64,000 bases of DNA from Ptychodera flava (taxonomy: Eukaryota > Hemichordata > Enteropneusta > Ptychoderidae), in the NCBI RefSeq assembly GCF_041260155.1, contig NC_091939.1:42154370-42218369 (forward strand). The letters are read 5' to 3'. Made by a program: the position numbers and the translations under genes. Positions 36,514 to 48,235 of this stretch are shown here, in pieces. The number at the start of each line of letters is the position of its first letter. The first letter of the stretch is position 1. A model generated the notes under the pieces. It was not told the origin of the DNA and did not search any database. It saw nothing but the letters and a program-made list of their open reading frames with translations.

Positions 36514-37200
36514 CCAGTTGAGGAAGAAAAGGACTTGGTGTACTAATCCATAATTCCATGAAGACAAGTAAACATTGTGCAGAAGCAGTAAAGAAGGCGA
36601 ACAGAGCTCTTGGTTTTATCAAAAGGAATATAAAGTACAAAACAAAATTCAATATTATACGGTTATACAAGTCACTGGTTAGACCCCACATTGAATATGC
36701 AGTACAGTTTTGGAACCCACATTATATTAAGGATATCACATTAGTTGAAAAGGTACAGAGACGAGCAACAAATTAATACCGGAACTTTGCCATCTTAGCT
36801 ATGAAGAGAGGCTGAAAGAATTGAAATTGACAACTTTGGAGGAAAGAAGAATGAGAGGAGACCTGATTCAAGTTTTCAGGATTATCAAAGGAATTGACAG
36901 AGTTTCACCATACAATTTATTCACATTTAGTCAGCATCACAGGACAAGAGGACACACACTTAAACTTGCCAAATCAAGAGTTAGACTGGACTGCAGGAAA
37001 TACTTCTTCACTCAGCGGATTGTCTCTGCATGGAACAAATTACCAGCATATATTATTAAAGCTGAAACAGTACTGGACTTCAAAATAAGACTTGACAGTT
37101 ACCATGGACATTGAGGGATTATATAAGCCAAGAGGCTTCCTTCCCTGTCTGGCCATGATTTATGAATCATGGCAATCAGGTAAATCAAGGTAAATCTGCT
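36514..37200 (+). mobile_element. 5'-truncated CR1-like LINE, C-terminal ORF2 and 3' end
   Basis: Frames encode the region after the reverse transcriptase core: MKTSKHCAEAVKKANRALGF, a YKSLVRPHIEYAVQFWNPH block, a LTTLEERRMRGDLIQVFRII block and the C-terminal AWNKLPAYIIKAETVLDFK, with the stop at 37,112-37,114. The frame breaks near 36,528-36,550 and 36,770 would each be closed by one extra base in a short homopolymer (GG, AAA). The 3' end carries a GGTAAATCAA-type repeated tail at about 37,170-37,197. This family is distinct from the LINEs at 5 and 24 kb. Confidence 0.8.
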
Positions 37201-37650
37201 GCAGTCCTTTTGCTCACCATAAAAAATGACCGGGTTTTCGTGCGCTATTTCGCTTTCCACTGTGACATGTACTATTATGGCCTCGGGTATGAAACCAAAA
37301 TCAACTTCAGTTACACGTAAAAGCGATTCTTCATGACTTAAAATAAACGACTGAGGCGATACTCGACAGATTCACTCATTGTAAATTGAAACGGCGACAT
37401 ATCGCGACACCCAGCGACACTCTCTTGACCACAGATAGAAATTGACAGGCAACGATCGTGAGGCGACGTTTCGCGTACGTTGCTCTGCTCTAGACCGACA
37501 TAACAGTGTCGGATTGACAAATTGGACAAACCATGCTTCCTACATCCATGGACAAACTAAGTCCAAGACAGTCCAAGATATGGGCTGCTGTTATAGAACC
37601 ATATTTTCCAGTGAAGATTAAATGGCAGATCGTCCATGTAGCCGACACGA

Positions 37651-37984
37651 TCACAGTTACGAGTGGAGTGATACGTACCGGCCGCGCGTACTATGCATAT
37701 AATAATTGGAAGTTGGGAAACGGAATGGCCGTTTTACGCACCCCTCGCCGAGTTTGGAGGCCGATTTCCCTCACAATAAGCCTCAACTATATACTAAACC
37801 AGCATCGATGGCCTCCAATACATCTTACAATTCATACCTTCCAGCCTCTTTGCGTCAAAAACGACCTTCTGTCCGTTTTTGGGTCCGATTTCCGACGGAA
37901 CCCGTGTTTTTTGGCGTGAAGGAACACTTTCATTCTACAGCTGTGGGCGGGGTCAGACCTGCCGCGCTGTGATTGGCTAGCTAC
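37651..37984 (+). repeat. Left terminal inverted repeat (334 bp)
   Basis: It runs from TCACAGTTACGAGTGGAGTG to GATTGGCTAGCTAC and matches the reverse complement of 48,236-48,570 with about nine differences by my alignment. The differences cluster at 37,683-37,710. The open frame seen across it (for example 37,533-37,919) is not a gene, because the same frame appears in mirror orientation in the right TIR. Confidence 0.95.
37945..37976 (+). promoter_or_regulatory. GC box and inverted CCAAT box at inner edge of left TIR
   Basis: GGGCGGGGTC (37,945-37,954) and ATTGG (37,972-37,976) lie 72-103 bp upstream of the possible first helicase exon at 38,048. The same pair is present in the right TIR. 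Promoter function is inferred from position and motif only. Confidence 0.4.
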
Positions 37985-38642
37985 CCTCGGTACTGAGCTT
38001 GCGCATTTACCCATGTCTCATCATGACTCTGTTGTTTTGATCGCTCAATGGTCGCTGTTACTACCTCGCTGGTACTGGCGCAACTTTTCTCGGCCTTACA
38101 TGGTTCTCGAAGGTGAGTTGTTGCCTTATTAACATAATTATAACGGAATTTTATTATTGTTTTATCATTCAGGTAAGTATCTAATGCCAATCGTGCAAAA
38201 TAAGAATAAGAGCGTGATGGTACGTTGCCCATGTTACAATACCACATGGTTTACACTGGCAAACTGGCTACGCTTTTCCAAGTTGTAATAATTGTAATAA
38301 TTGTGTTTATAATTCCAAGGCAAATTCACATAACATGGCTCCACATTGTCGGCCGCTAGCGATAAATGATTGATGTTATCGCACCTATGTAAGTATCTTC
38401 CTGCTCATTTTCTCACATTGCAGTCTATGAAAACATTGAACTTCGTCGGTATCATAAAAAACAATGCTTTAATTCTTTAATCTGTGTACATTTGATCAGC
38501 TGGTAATTTGCCGGCTCTCTCTCCTTCCCTCCGTCAAAAGACGCCGCATTTAATACTAAACTAAGTGTACACAAACGAGTATCTTTAGCAGCATGTCTTT
38601 GTCAGTGTTGATCATAACAGTATTTTACTTCGCACGAACGAC

Positions 38643-41600
38643 ATGTATACGGACCAGGAAAACGCTGTGGACATGGCCATGTCTGGCCACAGTTTCTTTC
38701 TGAGTGGACGAGCTGGGACAGGCAAAACATATGTTGTGCAAAGGATTTTGCAATCGATGAGGAAAGTGGGCAGAAAGGTTAGCGTTACTGGGACGACTGG
38801 TTTGAGCAGTACCCATTATGAAGATGGCATGACAGTTCACAGTTGGAGTGGCATAGGAGACGGACGGCGTGGAAGAGAAGAATTGGTGGAATATATTCTG
38901 ACAGATGAAAAATATGCAGACTGCAAGCAACGCATAAAAGAGTGTGAGTGTCTCATAATTGATGAAGTGTCCATGATGAGCAAGAAGGTATTTGAATCTC
39001 TTGAATATATTTGTGGAATGGTGAGAGGAAATGAATGTGTCTTTGGTGGTCTACAAGTTATTGCTGTCGGGGATTTTCGCCAACTTCCACCAGTGCCAGA
39101 TGTTTTTAGTGGCGATCATGGGCACTTCTGTTTTTCAAGTGACAAGTGGCCAATGATCTTCTGTCACTCTATAATTCTCCAGAAAGTGGTTCGTCAACAT
39201 GATGCAGCATTAGCAAAGGCAGTGACTGAATTAACTGATGGAGATGTTACAAATCAGACAGTACAGTTCCTCAATAACTTGCAGAGACCATTGGCAACTG
39301 TTCCAGACAAAGATATCACACATTTATTCGCCACTAATTTTGAAGCTGAATATTTCAATGCACAAAAACTACTACAGATGGAAGGTGAACACAAATTATA
39401 CATTTCACAAGATACAGGCAGCAAACATGTTTTAGAAAGGTTTCCAGTCCAAGAGAAACTGTATTTGAAGGTTGGGGCTCCAGTTCTACTAACAAGAAAC
39501 ATTTCAGCAGTGTTTGTGATGGACTATCGTGAGGTTGTCAAGCTTGAGGAAATCACAGTAACTGTCTACTTTGCCAAAATAAACAAGATATATACATTCA
39601 GCAGAACCAGTTTCACTAAGTATGATCCTATTACTAATCAGGTATTGGCAGAGCGAAAACAACTTCCCCTTAGACTTGCCTTCGGTATCACAGTGCACAA
39701 GTCTCAAGGAATGTCACTCGATTATGTACACATTCATGCTGAGAAAATGTACAGACCAGGTCAGCTTGCTGTTGCAGTGGGCAGAGCAACAAGTGTTAGT
39801 GGTACATGTGTAACTGGGTTCAGCATCGGTAAATGTGTTCCTTCATCACTCACAGTCCAACAATTTTACGATAAATTAAATGCTGGAAACATAGAAAGTA
39901 GAAATGACATCTCTTGTTGTCGTCAGCATGTTCCTGGTAGACACAGCCATCCTGCTGATGACACTGCCGACACGCTGACTCTGGGTGAAGCTATTCCTGA
40001 ACAGCAAATACAGAGTGAACCAGCTGTAGAGCTAGAAGACAGTGAGCATGAAGAGTTTGACATGCAAGAGCTGATAGATGTTGAAGAAATGATCTTACCA
40101 GCAACAACACCCAGTGAATCAACTGCAATCTTGTCCAGTATTACATTTCAAACACCGATAACAACACAACAAGAAGAAGAAAATGAAATCATTACACGGT
40201 TACAAAGTGATAAATTGAGGTATGACAATTTTTTCACCACATTGTTTAAAAAGTCACTGGAAATCAGAAAAAACACCATCACTGAGATACCAACTACAGT
40301 GAAGAAATTAACCCAATACAACGCAAACCTTATCAAATACTACAGAAGTGATATGTATCTCTCCACCTGTAAAACACTATATCAACGTAAACCAAGTCCT
40401 AGAGAATACAGCATTGCAATGAAAATTGCAAAGGAAATCAGTAGACTAGTATTGGAAGAAATGCAAGATAAACATTCTTCCACAAGCGGCACAACATCCA
40501 CAGAACAACTAGTTCCACATTTCAACTTATCTGTTGAAGCCAAAGGTAATCTGAGATACATCGGTGGAATGTGCATTGCAAAGACCAGACACAAGTACAC
40601 CAAGCAAATAAGAACACACATGTATAACAAGAAGAAAACAGCTGCTGTTAAACGACATAGATATAGCATTGAAATGTTGGATACACTTGAGGGGGTACAC
40701 GCTGATCTCTTGAAGTCTTCGGCTCACAAAGAGACCTTACATGAAACAGCCAGAAGACAAAACATCAGAGGTGCCCTGACCAACATGTCTGATGAGGCAT
40801 TCAATTTCTTCATGAAAGTTGAAGAGTGTCGAGTACGTGAAGAAAGTGTACACAAAGGAAAGAAGACACTCACCTTTTGGCAGATATAGAAGACAAAGTA
40901 CTGAATAACACAACACTATTTCACCACTGGGTTAAACTGTTACAAAACTGTCCAAAGTCACAAATGGTAAATGAAACAGATGAAACTGAAGTAGTGGTGA
41001 GAACCATAGAAGATCTGGTCGATGGAGCTGATGTTATTTGTGATCTGTACACTACCATAGTGTCCAAGTACATACGAGTCACAAATAATCAAACAAGAAA
41101 AGACCTACTGCAGACACTTGGAAGAAAGAAGAAGATGGCACACAGGAAGTCAGTGATGGAAAAGGAACAGAAAAAGCAGATCATTGTCAATGTGAATGAC
41201 ATCACAAATGACAAAACTCCTGGCAAGTGTACATCACATTATCTTCTAAAGGCAGCTGTCTCAACAAATCCAACATACTTTGACAGCACATCTTTCACAA
41301 AGAGTGACTTGCATGTATTATGCCAAGCATATAATGAGCGCTATACAGGAAGAATAACCAAAGAAGAACTAGGTCGAAAGCTTGTTGGTGTAATTTTGGC
41401 TACCGATGAAATGCCAAACCCAGGCATTTTCCAGCAGGGTACTTCTTCTGCTTCAAACCCAGTCATACAAACTATAGGACAGCAAACTACATCCACTACA
41501 GACTCCATGACACTCCAATCAGCAACACAGCACCAAGCATCTGTTTCACCACCAAAATCAAAGAAAAGATCCAGCTCTAGTAATTCACAAGAAACACAGT

Positions 41601-41952
41601 GCAGTATGGAAAGGCAATAGCCAGGAAAGCGTCTTCAAAGTCAAAGAAGAGATCCAGCTCTGGTGAGTCAAAAGAAACACAGTCCACTGTGGGAAAGGCA
41701 ATAGCCAGAAAAGAATCTTCTTCAAAATCGAAACCATATTCAAAGAAAAGAAAAGGCAAGGCAACAGAAGATGAGTCAGAGGATACAGAATTGTGCATGG
41801 GATGTTGTACAGTGTCTGAAGGCCAAGAACAGTGGGTGTGTTGTGATAGTTGTGATGGTTGGTATCATCGTGAGTGTGCAGGACTCATCAGTGCAGCACA
41901 GTGGAGAGCGGTTGAAGAGTCAACATGGTTATGCCCTGATTGTCAATTTTAA
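38643..41952 (+). CDS. PIF1-like SF1 DNA helicase with C-terminal PHD finger (transposon-borne; two frame breaks)
   Basis: The first frame (38,643-40,889, 748 codons) has the PIF1 helicase motif set: Walker A GRAGTGKT (residues 22-29), motif II LIIDE (104-108), motif III GDFRQLPP (143-150), motif V-like HKSQGM (352-357) and motif VI VAVGRAT (377-383). Its C-terminal third is rich in basic helices and is unassigned. A -1 step at TTTT (about 40,877) enters a second frame (to 41,620). A second -1 step at GG (about 41,606) enters a third (to 41,952) with two Ser/Lys-rich repeats and a C4HC3 PHD finger (CMGC, CCDSC, YHREC, CPDC). Frame continuity, including the split Ser/Lys repeat, shows one ~1,100-residue protein. 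PIF1 enzymes are 5'-3' DNA helicases; PHD fingers bind histone tails. A possible upstream exon at 38,048-38,112 (donor GTGAGT) splices in frame to 38,621, adding about 29 residues. No HUH/Rep domain of Helitrons is present. Confidence 0.88.
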
Positions 41953-42054
41953 ATAAGAATTTTACAATGGTAAGAAATGTTTGTGTTGGTGAAGCTCATA
42001 TAATAGTTCACTTCTTATTTTGCAGTGTACATTCATAGTTTTTATTGTATTTCC

Positions 42055-43604
42055 CTACATACGAATAACTTTCTGTTTCAGAGGACATGCAAGCGACAGT
42101 GCGAATGGAGCAGAACAATTTTTGCCAACATTCGACATTCTTGAATTTGTGCTCTGTCCCAGAATGACACTGTTCATTGTATTACAATATTGCAAATATG
42201 TAGGATTTGTGTTGGCCCCATTAAATTTTGCTCTTTGTTGGCAAAATATATTTTCCACGATATCACTGTTCACACGTGATGGAACAATTGATTTAACTTT
42301 CTGCTGAAATTTATGACAGCACAATTGCTGAAAGCCCATCAAGAGTGAAGCTATATCATCATGTGTTTGGAAACTCAAGAGTGCTGCCTGTTTTTCCTTT
42401 TTTCGACATGCTGACCACTTCTCGTATTTCCTTTTCCCAGTTCACAAACCAGTCTAACACTTCTCGATTCACTTTCAGACGTTCATCTTCCAAATTCATG
42501 ATTGGTCTTGAATCCCTGAAGTTCTTGATGAGCCTGCTTGTGTTTTCCAGTAATTCTATGGTTGAGTCAACCTCTGTGCTTGCAACACTTTCTTTGTAGT
42601 CCTGAAATACCATGAAGATCAAAGGTAATCAAAGTAATCACTACAGAAATACTGTAAAACAGCAATTTAAGGGACAAAGTCGGCCATTTTCATGAGTTGT
42701 GTTTGATGCAAGATATTGATTGACATGGTGAAAGGTACTGAATGAATGGGTGACCATGCATATATTTGACCCCGCTTTTAAACAAATTAAATGAAACCAT
42801 CACAAAAATGAATTAATGGTCATGACCATTAATTTGTTTTCACAATGGTTTCATGTATGTGTCAATAACAGGGATTAAATATATGAATGGTCACCCATTT
42901 ATTCAGTACCTTTCAACATGTCAAACAAGTAGTATCTTTCATCAAACAAAACTCATGAAAAATGGAAGACTTTGTCCCTTTAACTAAAAATACATCTTGA
43001 CCATAGTAAATATGGGGGAAACTTAGCGGGATATCTTAAATTAGTAAATTTAAATATTTAGGTAAATTAGCTCAAAAGGGATGCTAGCAACAAAGACTTG
43101 TTGTAAAGTAGAACAATTTCAGTAATACAACGTGATTGAAAACAAGTACATTAAATTATGGTAATTCACATTTCCACAGTTAAAAGGATAATGCAATGCT
43201 GTATTCAGCTTGAAAATTTAAATCGAACATCATCATTTAGTCATACCTGCAATATTGTAAATTTGGAAGTATCTAGAAACAGCCCCCAGCCCTATTTACC
43301 TTCATCAAATTCAACATGTCCTCATTAAGAACTTCCTCTGCTAATTTGTTCCTCATCTTTTGCCTTTGATTTGGGTAAATATGTTCATCAGTCAGTTTCC
43401 TGTGAACCCGGACACTATTTCTGTCACAATCCCATCTATAGGCTTTGATCCAATGATCCCAACTTATGTGGTTTCCCTGATGCTGCAGTTGCCTCACATG
43501 AAACTTCGCTTTTCCACTTTTGAGTAAGTTGTTCCGTATCTTCTTAAAGATATGCTGTTGAGAAACCAATCAAGAAAACATGGAATTCATGCGAACACCA
43601 GTGT

Positions 43605-43662
<58 letters not shown>

Positions 43663-46600
43663 AACACACACTAACATGGGGAGAGAGAAAGAGAGAGAAC
43701 ATGGGATGCTACTTCTAATTCTTGTCTGTGCACACATATTATTTTGGTCGTACTGTGTTATTTACTATATCTTCTTATACAAAATTAATATGTGCAAGAA
43801 ATTTGATTTTGGAATTTCCCCAAAAATATGATCCAGTGTACACTGGAGTCTCTGACAAAACTGTACATGATTTTTTCAAATACAAAACTTACTATACTTG
43901 TGCATTGATAAACGTTGGATAAATAAGTGTGTGGCATCAGTAGAATACTGAAGTAGTTATCATTTTTTTTCAGAAAAAGCACATTTTAAGCGTATTTAAA
44001 TATTTTTAACTTCCAGCTAGCATTGGCATTAAGTGCCATTCATCGTACTCACTTAAACACTGTAACAAGGCTGAACAACCAGGTAAGAAATAATTTCACA
44101 TACATGTCCCATACAAATGAATACTTACTGATGGATCCATTAAGAAAACAATCTTCTGTGAGGGATTATACAGATTTGCCATTGTGAAGGCCTCGTCTCT
44201 AGGGCTTCCATCAAAGTGCACATTTATGAATGATCGATTGTGACTTGCTCCATCCATACAGGTATAGTGGACCTAATAATATTCAATGTTATAAACAGTT
44301 GGTTAATTTCATATGTATTGGGGGATTGTCATTTTTACAGATTAAAATATCAAGAAGAAAGTAATATGGTGGCCTAATATTTGACAAACTATTCTTCAAC
44401 TATACCTGAAATCCCCAGTCAGACAACACTGATACAGCTTTCCAAAATATGTTAGTTATCTCTGGACATGTTGCTTCCTTAGTAGGATAGTGACAAATAG
44501 GAAATTTGAATCCATTAATCAGCGAGATAAACGAGCTGAAGAACATGGGTTGCCAGCTGTGGTTCTCTCCTCCCTTAAACAGAAAGACACTATCAGTGAT
44601 GTAAAATGTATTTCACTTACAGTACAAATTTGTAATCATTTTCAATCTGTTCTACTGAAATTCTATGTTGTTACAGACAATGTTTATGTGACTTATAAAC
44701 TGCTTAGAAGATAAAAACCAACGAAACCTTTATTCCTTTGCAAACATTTCCATATTAATTGAGAGTAAAATTTTACAGTGTCAAATCCCTAATACATTCT
44801 TGAATCTTGTATTGCACACATTTCAATTCAAAGTAATATTTTGCAAATGTCTGTGAAAGTCACACAAAGGACAGATTTGGAGCCAACATGACAGCATGAG
44901 CCAACATTTTTTATTTTTATGAAGTTCTCCTATTTGTCCGAGTACATTCAGCACAAAGTATGTTGAAAATCCCACTGAACCCTGAGCATTAATAATGTAA
45001 TAGAGTGAAAACTTTACCTTTCAGCAGATAATCAAACACTTCATTATCCTTCCCCATGTCCACAAAGCCTACAAGTTTCCACCTTCCACCAGTTGAACTT
45101 ATATGCAAATCCTCCTGTAAATATTACAAGTAAGTGTTTTTTTATTCTACTGCAGATTATCAGTATTCACCGTGATAATCCAGACCAGTGACAAATGTCC
45201 CGCAAATATGGTATGTATAAGTTTATAGGTTTAATAGTGCAAATGCAAATTTATGCATTTCATTTTTAAGAGCCATTTCTGTTTACATTATGTAAAATTT
45301 TGTGTGACAATTTACCTGAATTGCCATCTCATCAAAGATAATACCACCGGTCCAACAACCATCATCCTTTCCACATTTTGTTGCCTCTTGGTGCATCCAG
45401 TGCATGATATCACTGTTGAATCCAGGTTGTTGTTTAACACTTTGCTTATAATAACGAAGCAGTCTTCCAGATGGTAGAGTCAGGAACCCACTTTCCCTCA
45501 AGTCATTATATGTCTGTGGGCTTCTAGCCCAAAGAGATAGACAAAGTTGAATTACTCTGCAAGAAATGAAAAACATGCCTATCACTTTTGTTCATTTGTC
45601 AGTCAAAATAACTCGGGGGAAGGAAGGCACAGGGGTCATTTCCGTTTGAAAGTTTAAGGTTAAGTTGCCTTCATGCTGTAATAATCTCAATTATATTTTT
45701 TGCATACTACTGTTCAGTGCAAAGCCTGCCATGATCGTTCATGATATATTTCTCAAAGTTATTGTTAAAATAAAAGAAAATATCACATTAAGGTCTAATT
45801 TTATCTTATTTTCTTTAACAATGCATTGCAACTTTTCTTCAGAGTGAAATCATGAAACCTGTAAACAGAATATATTTGACAGAGGTAAAAAAGCCATATA
45901 ATGGAGCTTCAAGCATATACTGGGTAAAGCTTCTGTATGTAGCTCTATGACTTACAGTCCAGCTCAAAATACATCTTATATATTACCTAGGATGCCATTT
46001 TCTCATCCTTGGATCTCTTTTGTCAAGATTTTCTTTCTGTGACTCCAACAGTATTCTGAAATTGTCATTGATTCCAGAAACATTGTCAAGTTTTTCTTTG
46101 AGTTGTTGCCAGATCCTACACAGGTCTTGATCGTCGTCATTGTCAAGTTCAAAAGATGTGTTATCCTCTGTATTTGTCAGCATTTTTTTCTCCATGCAGT
46201 GTGTCGCCTTTGCCTTGACACAGTTCTTACATGAGTAGGCCATTTTAGTAAATGACAGAACACCCTTGCGGAAGAACTCTGTCTTGCCTCTTCTTCATCT
46301 TTGTCTTCCCTTCCCCATCTTTCACATTTCTCATTGAGTTTACTGCATTCAAAACCACGGCAAACACGTAACTTGCTTATCAGTGATAGAACTGAGTTGA
46401 TTGATGCAGGGGTAAATATTTCACATGATGGAATTCCAAGTTCAGTTAGATCAATGTTTTTACCGGAAACTTTGAGAGATGTGTGTCCACTATCAGTGAT
46501 GTTCACTTCTTTTGCAACTCGATGACCATTACAGATATCTCCAGTAAAGTGTACTATGGTCATTGTTGATTCAGTTATCCTCTTTCATGATAACATGTTG

Positions 46601-47826
46601 GAATGCATTTTTTTATTTCATTGAAACTCAAGGTACAGACATTTTGATGTTCAGATTTTTTTTGAGCCCTCTGTATACTGCAATTACTTTTCCCTCAACC
46701 CTTTTTTTTGACAATCTGGATTGCTTGAAAGCTACAGGCAACAGTCTACCTAGCATATTAATGGAGATATCTTTTCCAGTGGTATTCTTGTAAGCTTGTT
46801 TGAGGTTTGTAGCTGTGATTAGATCACCCCAGTCTTCACACATTTCATATGAAGACTGCACCCTGAAAAAGTATATAGACAACATGTCATGAATTTTGCA
46901 AATACGCCTTTATAAGTGATAAATAGTCACATGATGTGTGTAATTGACAATTTACTATTCTGATGTGTTCTTTGTATCCTTGTACTTTTCAGCCCTGAAG
47001 ACACAGTGATAAACTATGGCTGGGCAATGAAGAAATTATTTCCAAATGCAGACACTTTAATAAGACTTCTATTTTGGATTGTTTGTACTTTTTAGCAGTA
47101 ACTTTATATTATGATGCAACTTCATTGGTATACAAGTTTACATACCAGCTAATAAAGGATGTTAAGTGCACTGAATTGTGATTTCAGCATTGTCTGCCCC
47201 CTGTCTGCCCTTTATATGTAAATATTTCCTGTTCCTCTTGATGACCTTGTGATCCCTGATGGTTCTTTCAACTGTTGATTGTTTGCTGATTTTACACAAA
47301 ATGAAGGTAGAATACCTTCTGACAGCACATTGACAAGATGAGGTTCTGATAATTCTTTTGTTTCATTTGTTGATGCTTTCCAATATGAGAATGATAAAGC
47401 AAACATTTGGGACCAAAGGAATATTAGTCGTGAAATTCATCATACTAAACCATGCAAGATGATTGTAGAAATTCTCCTTTTAGTGGTCTGGGTTAAGTAA
47501 TGTGAACTATGAATTAATAAAATTAATTACACCCTGTTTGAACCTTTTTCAAATGCTTCTTGTTTGTTTACTTTTTTTCAGTAAACATGGATTGTTTGTC
47601 CTGAACCATATGGACAAAGAGTGCAACTTATAATAATTTGCTGGCTGGGTTTCAATAGTTGGCATTAAAATATCAATCCACAAAAGCACATCTAAACAAA
47701 ACCAAATTAGTTTTCTTTGTGAATTTTCAATTTAAAAATTTGACACAGCTGTGCATTAATAAATGTTTTTTTTCACCGTTTTCCCTGTGTGTATCTATAT
47801 ATTTTTCTGTGCATTTTCCCTGTGTG

Positions 47827-47879
<53 letters not shown>

Positions 47880-47880
47880 T

Positions 47881-47939
<59 letters not shown>

Positions 47940-48031
47940 CCCTTCTCCAAATACTAACTGTACATTGTTTAGGAATAATGCTACTAGAATCAAATACATT
48001 ACCATGTCAAAAAATACTGCTCTTCCGCCAT
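42055..48031 (-). CDS. P-element/THAP9-type transposase, multi-exon (two frame breaks)
   Basis: Proposed exons on the minus strand: 48,031-48,003 (start MAEEQ); 46,862-46,637; 46,581-45,987 (the 55-bp intron before it is uncertain); 45,556-45,316; 45,114-45,018; 44,569-44,406; 44,272-44,129; 43,554-43,300; 42,601-42,055. All have GT/AG borders and compatible phases. Motifs in order: an N-terminal winged-helix-like segment; CxxC in MAYSCKNC; LPSGRLLRYYK; the first RNase H aspartate in FDEMAIQ, continuing EDLH across the splice; MDGASHNR; MDPS joined to HIFKKIRNN; KLTDEHIYPNQRQKMRNKLA, typical of the GTP-binding insertion; and VNSDIVENIF with NGANTNPTYLQY, holding the last catalytic Asp/Glu. 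These match the P-transposase RNase H fold. No THAP zinc finger is seen at the N-terminus. Frame breaks lie near 46,270 (-1) and in an A6 run near 42,400 (+1). Confidence 0.87.
43609..43654. repeat. (TA)n microsatellite in a transposase intron
   Basis: More than 20 TA dinucleotides followed by CACACACAAACACACAC. It lies between the exon beginning at 43,554 and the one ending at 44,129. Confidence 0.95.
47829..47938. repeat. (GA)n microsatellite in transposase intron 1
   Basis: About 110 bp of GA dinucleotides broken once by TGTGTAGA near 47,876-47,884. The Arg-Glu or Ser-Leu open frames across it are artefacts. Confidence 0.95.
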
Positions 48032-48235
48032 CTCATCGATTTATCCTTGATATTCTTTGATAATGGGCTTGCAAAGACAGTAGTTGTATCGGATTGACCC
48101 CGTTGTTGCTTTTGAGTGAAAGTGTAACGGTCTTCTCGAATCTGCCAATCAGCAATCCCTTTCCATAGCCTAATTTTAATGTCTCAAATGTAACGAGCGA
48201 TCAAACCAATAGAGGTCATCAGGGGTCAATTCGAA

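Noticed and set aside
37533..37919. Open frame of 128 codons as a gene
   Set aside because: It lies largely within the left TIR; the same frame appears mirrored in the right TIR (48,301-48,507), so it is repeat DNA.
39254..40727. Minus-strand frames within the helicase
   Set aside because: They are antisense to the strongly conserved helicase frame and contain no motif.
40870..40889. Programmed -1 ribosomal frameshift
   Set aside because: The site is a plain TTTT run without a canonical slippery heptamer or an obvious downstream pseudoknot, and a similar break occurs again at 41,606 and in the host TRIM gene.
38643..41952. Helicase as part of a Helitron inserted here
   Set aside because: No HUH Rep domain, no Helitron ends flanking it, and it lies exactly between the left TIR and the transposase 3' end with ~100 bp spacing.
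47659..48060. 133-codon frame with Arg-Glu repeats and its mirror with Leu-Ser repeats
   Set aside because: Translation of the (GA)n microsatellite.
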